Shown one piece after another: positions 59,461 to 64,000 of a stretch of DNA of 64,000 bases. Each line of letters starts with the position of its first letter. Position 1 is the first letter of the stretch. The stretch comes from Myoxocephalus aenaeus. Taxonomy: Eukaryota; Chordata; Actinopteri; Perciformes; Cottidae. The notes beneath the pieces were generated by a model. The model was not told the DNA's origin and ran no database searches. It saw only the letters and a program-made list of their open reading frames with translations. Made by a program: the position numbers and the translations under genes. The DNA lies in the NCBI GenBank assembly GCA_038501785.1, contig JBAMJR010000050.1:1331001-1395000 (forward strand), in the 5' to 3' direction.

Positions 59461-61778
59461 TCATTACTCTCACTTTCTCATTTTCTCGAGGCTCATTTGA
59501 AATCTCTCTTCGTTGGGTTATCTCTCTGCAGCACGCAGAGAGTAATAAACTCCACGAGAGCTGCCAGCAGAAGCTTTGGTTTGCACTGCTAATGTAAACA
59601 TGGTGATTTGTGTGTTGTTTGCATGTCTGGTTGCTGCACCAATTCTGTATTCAGGGTTCATTATTTTGTAATTTAGCACGTACCTAAGGACCGTCTCCCG
59701 GGAGGAAAAAAAGGAAATATAGCTTCCCGTCTCCTCGTTTCCTTTTCCTTGTTTTTCTGCCCATTGTAATATCATATTAGTACAAGGGCTGTGTGGTCAA
59801 GACAGTGTTTAAAGACAAACCCTTAAGGAATACTCCAGTGAAACCTTTTCTTTTCAATGTTACATATCACCCTCTGTTGGTTATTGAAGCTGCTCCTTCA
59901 CAGCCGGCAGTTACAACGGATTCAAGAAGCATCAAGCGTCCTTATCAAACCGCTGCTGCAGAATAACCCACTTCTCTGACGTCGGTGCATAAACTTCAGA
60001 GCTTGGAGGAGGTCACAGTGGGACGCAGAAGTGCTGTATTTGACTTTGCTGTGGAGAAATTAGGAGCGTTTGGAACGGAGCTATAGATCTGCGACAGTCA
60101 GTCACAGTGAGACCAGTGAGACAGTGAAATATGACTCGGGAAATCCCGTTCGTGTCGTAGATTCATTGGTTTGAAGGTTTCTCAGACAGAAAAAAACTAT
60201 GAGGAAGGATTTGAGTGTTTTTCGAGTTATACGACAGCTGTCAGTTAATCTTTCGTTGCGATGTTCGTCAGGCAAACAAGACGAATACAGCATTAATTGT
60301 GTTGTGTACGTATTGGATTGGCAGCCTTGCTGGATGACGTTTGCATGATGTTAAACAACTCCGGCAACATCTTTTTTCCCTCTCCCTCAGAGCCCTCTGC
60401 GTTGGCAGATGGACCGGCCTCGTTCACATGAACTCAGCCCGAGGGTGACCGTAGTTAGACTTGACTGCTGACAGAATGGAGATCTGACTCGGAAAAATAT
60501 TATTTTATATTTATATATATATATTTTTAATTCCCCTCCAGGACTCGACACTTTTTCAGACGCACAACAGTTCTGGGACTGTACAAACAACGGCAGATAG
60601 TGCTGCAGGAGCCATTTAAAAAAATATATTATTTTTGGTTTGTTTTTTTCCCTCACAAAATTGTGTCGACATTCGAATTCGGCAGTGTGAATCCCAGCTG
60701 GCACAAGCTGCTGTGGCAAGCTGCAGAACATTTCAGAGCCACTTCTCGAGGCCCACAGGGAGTGGGCATGTACTCAAAGAGAGGATTTCAGTGCGTGAGG
60801 TTTGCATGGACCCAAAGGAATTAGGCTGTATTTACTTTTACCCCATGAGATAAGGTTAATATCTTTGTCTCTGCTCGCTGCCTCCAAGACGTCTAGCTAA
60901 TGACAGAGACATGCAGTATATATACTGTGTATATATATATATATGTGTGTGTGGCTATGAGCTACAGGGACGACTACTGCTGACTCAGCTGGGGAGACGT
61001 ACTGTCCTGTCATGCCGTGCCCTTGTCAAACCTGCTATCTATTTCCCATCCCTGCCTCTCTGTGAAGCCATCCACCTAAAGCAGCAGAGGGTTCTTTTCA
61101 TCCGTATTGATTTTTGTTTCGTGTATAACGTTCCAGAAACCAAAGGCGATGTTTTCAAATTATCCAGATCTCAAAGGCTGGCAATGTTTGTCCATACAGT
61201 AGGCCTTCAGACGAAGACTATAAAGGACTTGAACAATTAAAGTATGATCAAATTGTCCATTACTACACCCTCCCTACACACACACACACACACACTGGTT
61301 CTCGCTCTGAACCCATGCTGTTAGAAAGCCAATTGTCTCCGTGCCCTGTTCTCATGCTTCAGGCAAGGTCAGCGAGGGAGCGGCAGACAACACAAAGTGT
61401 GTGTGTGGTGGCGCTGTCAGCCATTTGTCATCAAAGATTAGTTTGGCCATTAGACCAGATGCTTTTTGTTGCCTTCCCTTTGTTTTTAGCCTCCCTTTCT
61501 TCCATTATAGTGTTTTGTTTTCCCCTCTGCAACTGTTCAGATGCAAGGACGGTGGATAACTGCTCAGTGAAAGGAGGAGGAGGAGGTAAGGAGGGTAGAA
61601 GTGGGGGATGGTGGCTTTACAAAGGGTGAGAGAGAGCCACTCCAGCCCTGATGAGCAAGAGGGAAGAGTGGGCAGGAGGGGGGCGAGGGAGGATCAGCCC
61701 ACAGGGGGGGGGTGGGGGGCAGTGAGATAATCAGCACAAGGAGAGCCATTCTCCAACTCAGCAGGAACAAAAGCTCTC

Positions 61779-61878
<100 letters not shown>

Positions 61879-61992
61879 GATATCCCAGTAGAGTCAGCAG
61901 GATCAGAAACCTCCCCGGAGAGTTGGGGAGTGGTTTTTTGTTTTGCGCGGTAGGTTTAGAGATGCATTGCCCTTGCAAAGGTACAGTTTATG

Positions 61993-61994
<2 letters not shown>

Positions 61995-62051
<57 letters not shown>
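61995..62051. repeat. (GT)n microsatellite
   Basis: About 28 GT units, only 117 bases after the previous tract. Confidence 0.96.
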
Positions 62052-62053
<2 letters not shown>

Positions 62054-63857
62054 ATCCATGCCTATTGACTGCTGTGGAAAGCGGTGCCAAAGAGACACAG
62101 CTTGTCAGAGCAGACAGCAGTGGTGGAAATACACAACATGGAAATAAGCTTTGTACTTTGTATGATGAGGTACTTCAATTGAACTACTGCACTTTCATTT
62201 TATGCTGCTTCATTCTTTACTCTATTTCGGAGGGGCAACATGAGGTATGGTTATTTTTGCACAATGAAGTTTCCCATACAAAAGATAAAAGCTTATAAAT
62301 GTAATAAAAAAGTTTTTTTTATAAAACATCACTATATCCTGACAGTACATGAGACAGATAATCTGTGAAAAAACGTGCTCCTCTGCCTCCTTTTAGTGCT
62401 TATAATGGCATAAGCAAGGTTCCACCACGCCTGGAGGAAAACAACCAATTAGAGCCGAGGAGTCTCCGACGCAGCTGTCAATCACTGCTGGGGAAGGTTG
62501 CACTTTCTGTACGCCATCTGACATTTTTCACATTTTGCAGCTCGGGACTGACACTGTGTTTCTCTGCCCATTTTATTGTTTATATCATATCCTAATTTAA
62601 ATATTTGTAATATTAGCTCATACATTTCCTGTCTGTGTAGCTAATATTACAAATATGTGGGGATACAACTGCATTTCTTTGTGCAATCCAGTGAAACCGT
62701 GAAGTTATTTCTCAAACATCATTCACAGGTAACAGACCAACTTCCTACCATGCGTGGGATTACAGTTCTCCAGCCATGCAATGAGGGACTACTATCAACA
62801 TTTCAGATGCATTCACTTTCAGTTTTATCCTGATAAAGTGTTTTTTTAGGTAACCTGGTGCCACTGTTTTTTTGCCACTGGATTGTAACAAACCAGAATT
62901 CTCCTTCAATTAAAAAACAAACGAGTGTGAGACTTGTGGAATCTTAACATTGTGATATTAGCCCACTACTTTTACTCAAGTCAAATTTCGAAACATGTTT
63001 TTACATTCCACTTCTCCTTTGATGCATAAGAGAGAAAAGCCAGGTTAAGGATTATGGGTCAGGGTAATTTCCTTCATCTGCTTTGGTTCCTGCAGGGCCG
63101 GCTTTTGGAGATATTAACTCTAAAATTGTCTGTCTGGGGCTGAAGAAAATAGATGAAGGGATTCCCATTAATACCTTCATTGTGTTCCTCCTGCCCTGCG
63201 TTCTAACTGAATAACTTTCCCGTCTTTCTTTTATCTGAAAATCGGTGTCATCTTTCCGTCTCTTTCTTTGTTTTTCTTTCCCTCCGCCTCTCTCTATGAG
63301 CTTTTATCTGTATCTCTGCCTCCCTCTTTGCTAGTCTCTATTATCATTCCTCCGGTGATTCAACTGATGAATGGAGGGACTTCTGCATGTGCTTTGGGGG
63401 GAAAAGTAATTTGTATTCGGCTCCTGTCTTCCTACTTTCTCCCTTCCCTTTCCTCCCCCCCTCTTTTTTTCATCTTCCTCACAATAAGAAGTGATGGCAC
63501 ATGAGGCCAGGTTAGCGAGTCTCCCTCCATCACCCATCCTCCCACAATGGTCACCTTCAAAAAGACCTTGCCATATGGGCCAGGCCATCTGGACTGTACC
63601 ATGTTACAGGCGGGAGGGGAGGGGAGCCTCGTCGGGGGAGCTATTAAGGGACGCTTACAGTGAAACGCTCACCGAGCAGCTGAACCCTCTCAAAAAACCT
63701 GGACGTGTAGTCCATCCCAAGTTTATAAAGCGGCCGGGTATTAAACAAGTGTGTTCTCGTGGGAAGGATCAGTGATAAGAGTCCTCAATAATTCAGAGGA
63801 GATTCAGTACTGTCCCCACCATTAAACACACACATGCATCACACTCATCCAGGTCAT

Positions 63858-64000
63858 TAATCAGAATCAGAATCAGCTTTAATGGCCATGTGTGTTTACA
63901 CATACATGGAATTTGACTCCGGTTTCACATAGCTCTTCGTATTTATACACAATATACAATAAACAAGATAAAAATAAAAAAGACAAAAAAAGATATTAAA
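63858..64000 (-). mobile_element. LINE 3' tail at window edge
   Basis: Shares atcagctttaatggccatgt and acatacatggaatttgactc with the fragment at 48490, in the same orientation; it continues beyond the window. Confidence 0.7.

Overview
The window looks like nuclear DNA of a ray-finned (teleost) fish. It has two vertebrate genes with short, GT-AG bounded exons, many (CA)n/(GT)n microsatellites, and fish-type mobile DNA: hAT, PIF/Harbinger and Tc1/mariner deletion derivatives, non-LTR retrotransposon fragments and a solo LTR. The species cannot be named from the sequence alone.

Region 1 (1-18889, minus strand) is a desmoplakin gene (dsp; dspa or dspb not decided). I could place 24 coding exons whose splice phases agree throughout: 8666 coding bases, 2888 codons plus two bases, with no frameshift. 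Human DSP also has 24 exons. In protein order there is a Gly/Met-rich head, a plakin domain of spectrin-type helices with an SH3 insert, a coiled-coil rod, and a tail of plakin repeats. The tail runs off the left edge inside its fourth near-identical module of about 243 residues. Desmoplakin anchors intermediate filaments to desmosomes.

Region 2 (about 16.5-56.6 kb) is a diverged direct tandem duplication. Block A (about 16500-33335) holds dsp exons 1 and 2. Block B (about 33545-56605) holds second copies of both exons (34398-34942 and 33701-33764), with open frames, matching phases, intact splice sites and a conserved 5' flank. Block B also holds the first three exons of slc22a23, which block A lacks. 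Elements present in only one block, some with an empty target site in the other, show insertion after the duplication.

Region 3 (50848-64000, plus strand) is the 5' part of slc22a23, an SLC22-family transporter transcribed away from dsp. Exons 1-3 encode 232 residues covering the first four membrane segments. Intron 3 then fills the rest of the window, more than 9.3 kb, and exon 4 was not found.

The two genes are arranged head to head. No RNA gene or CRISPR array was recognised. Protein family calls are from recognition of conserved motifs, not from database searches.
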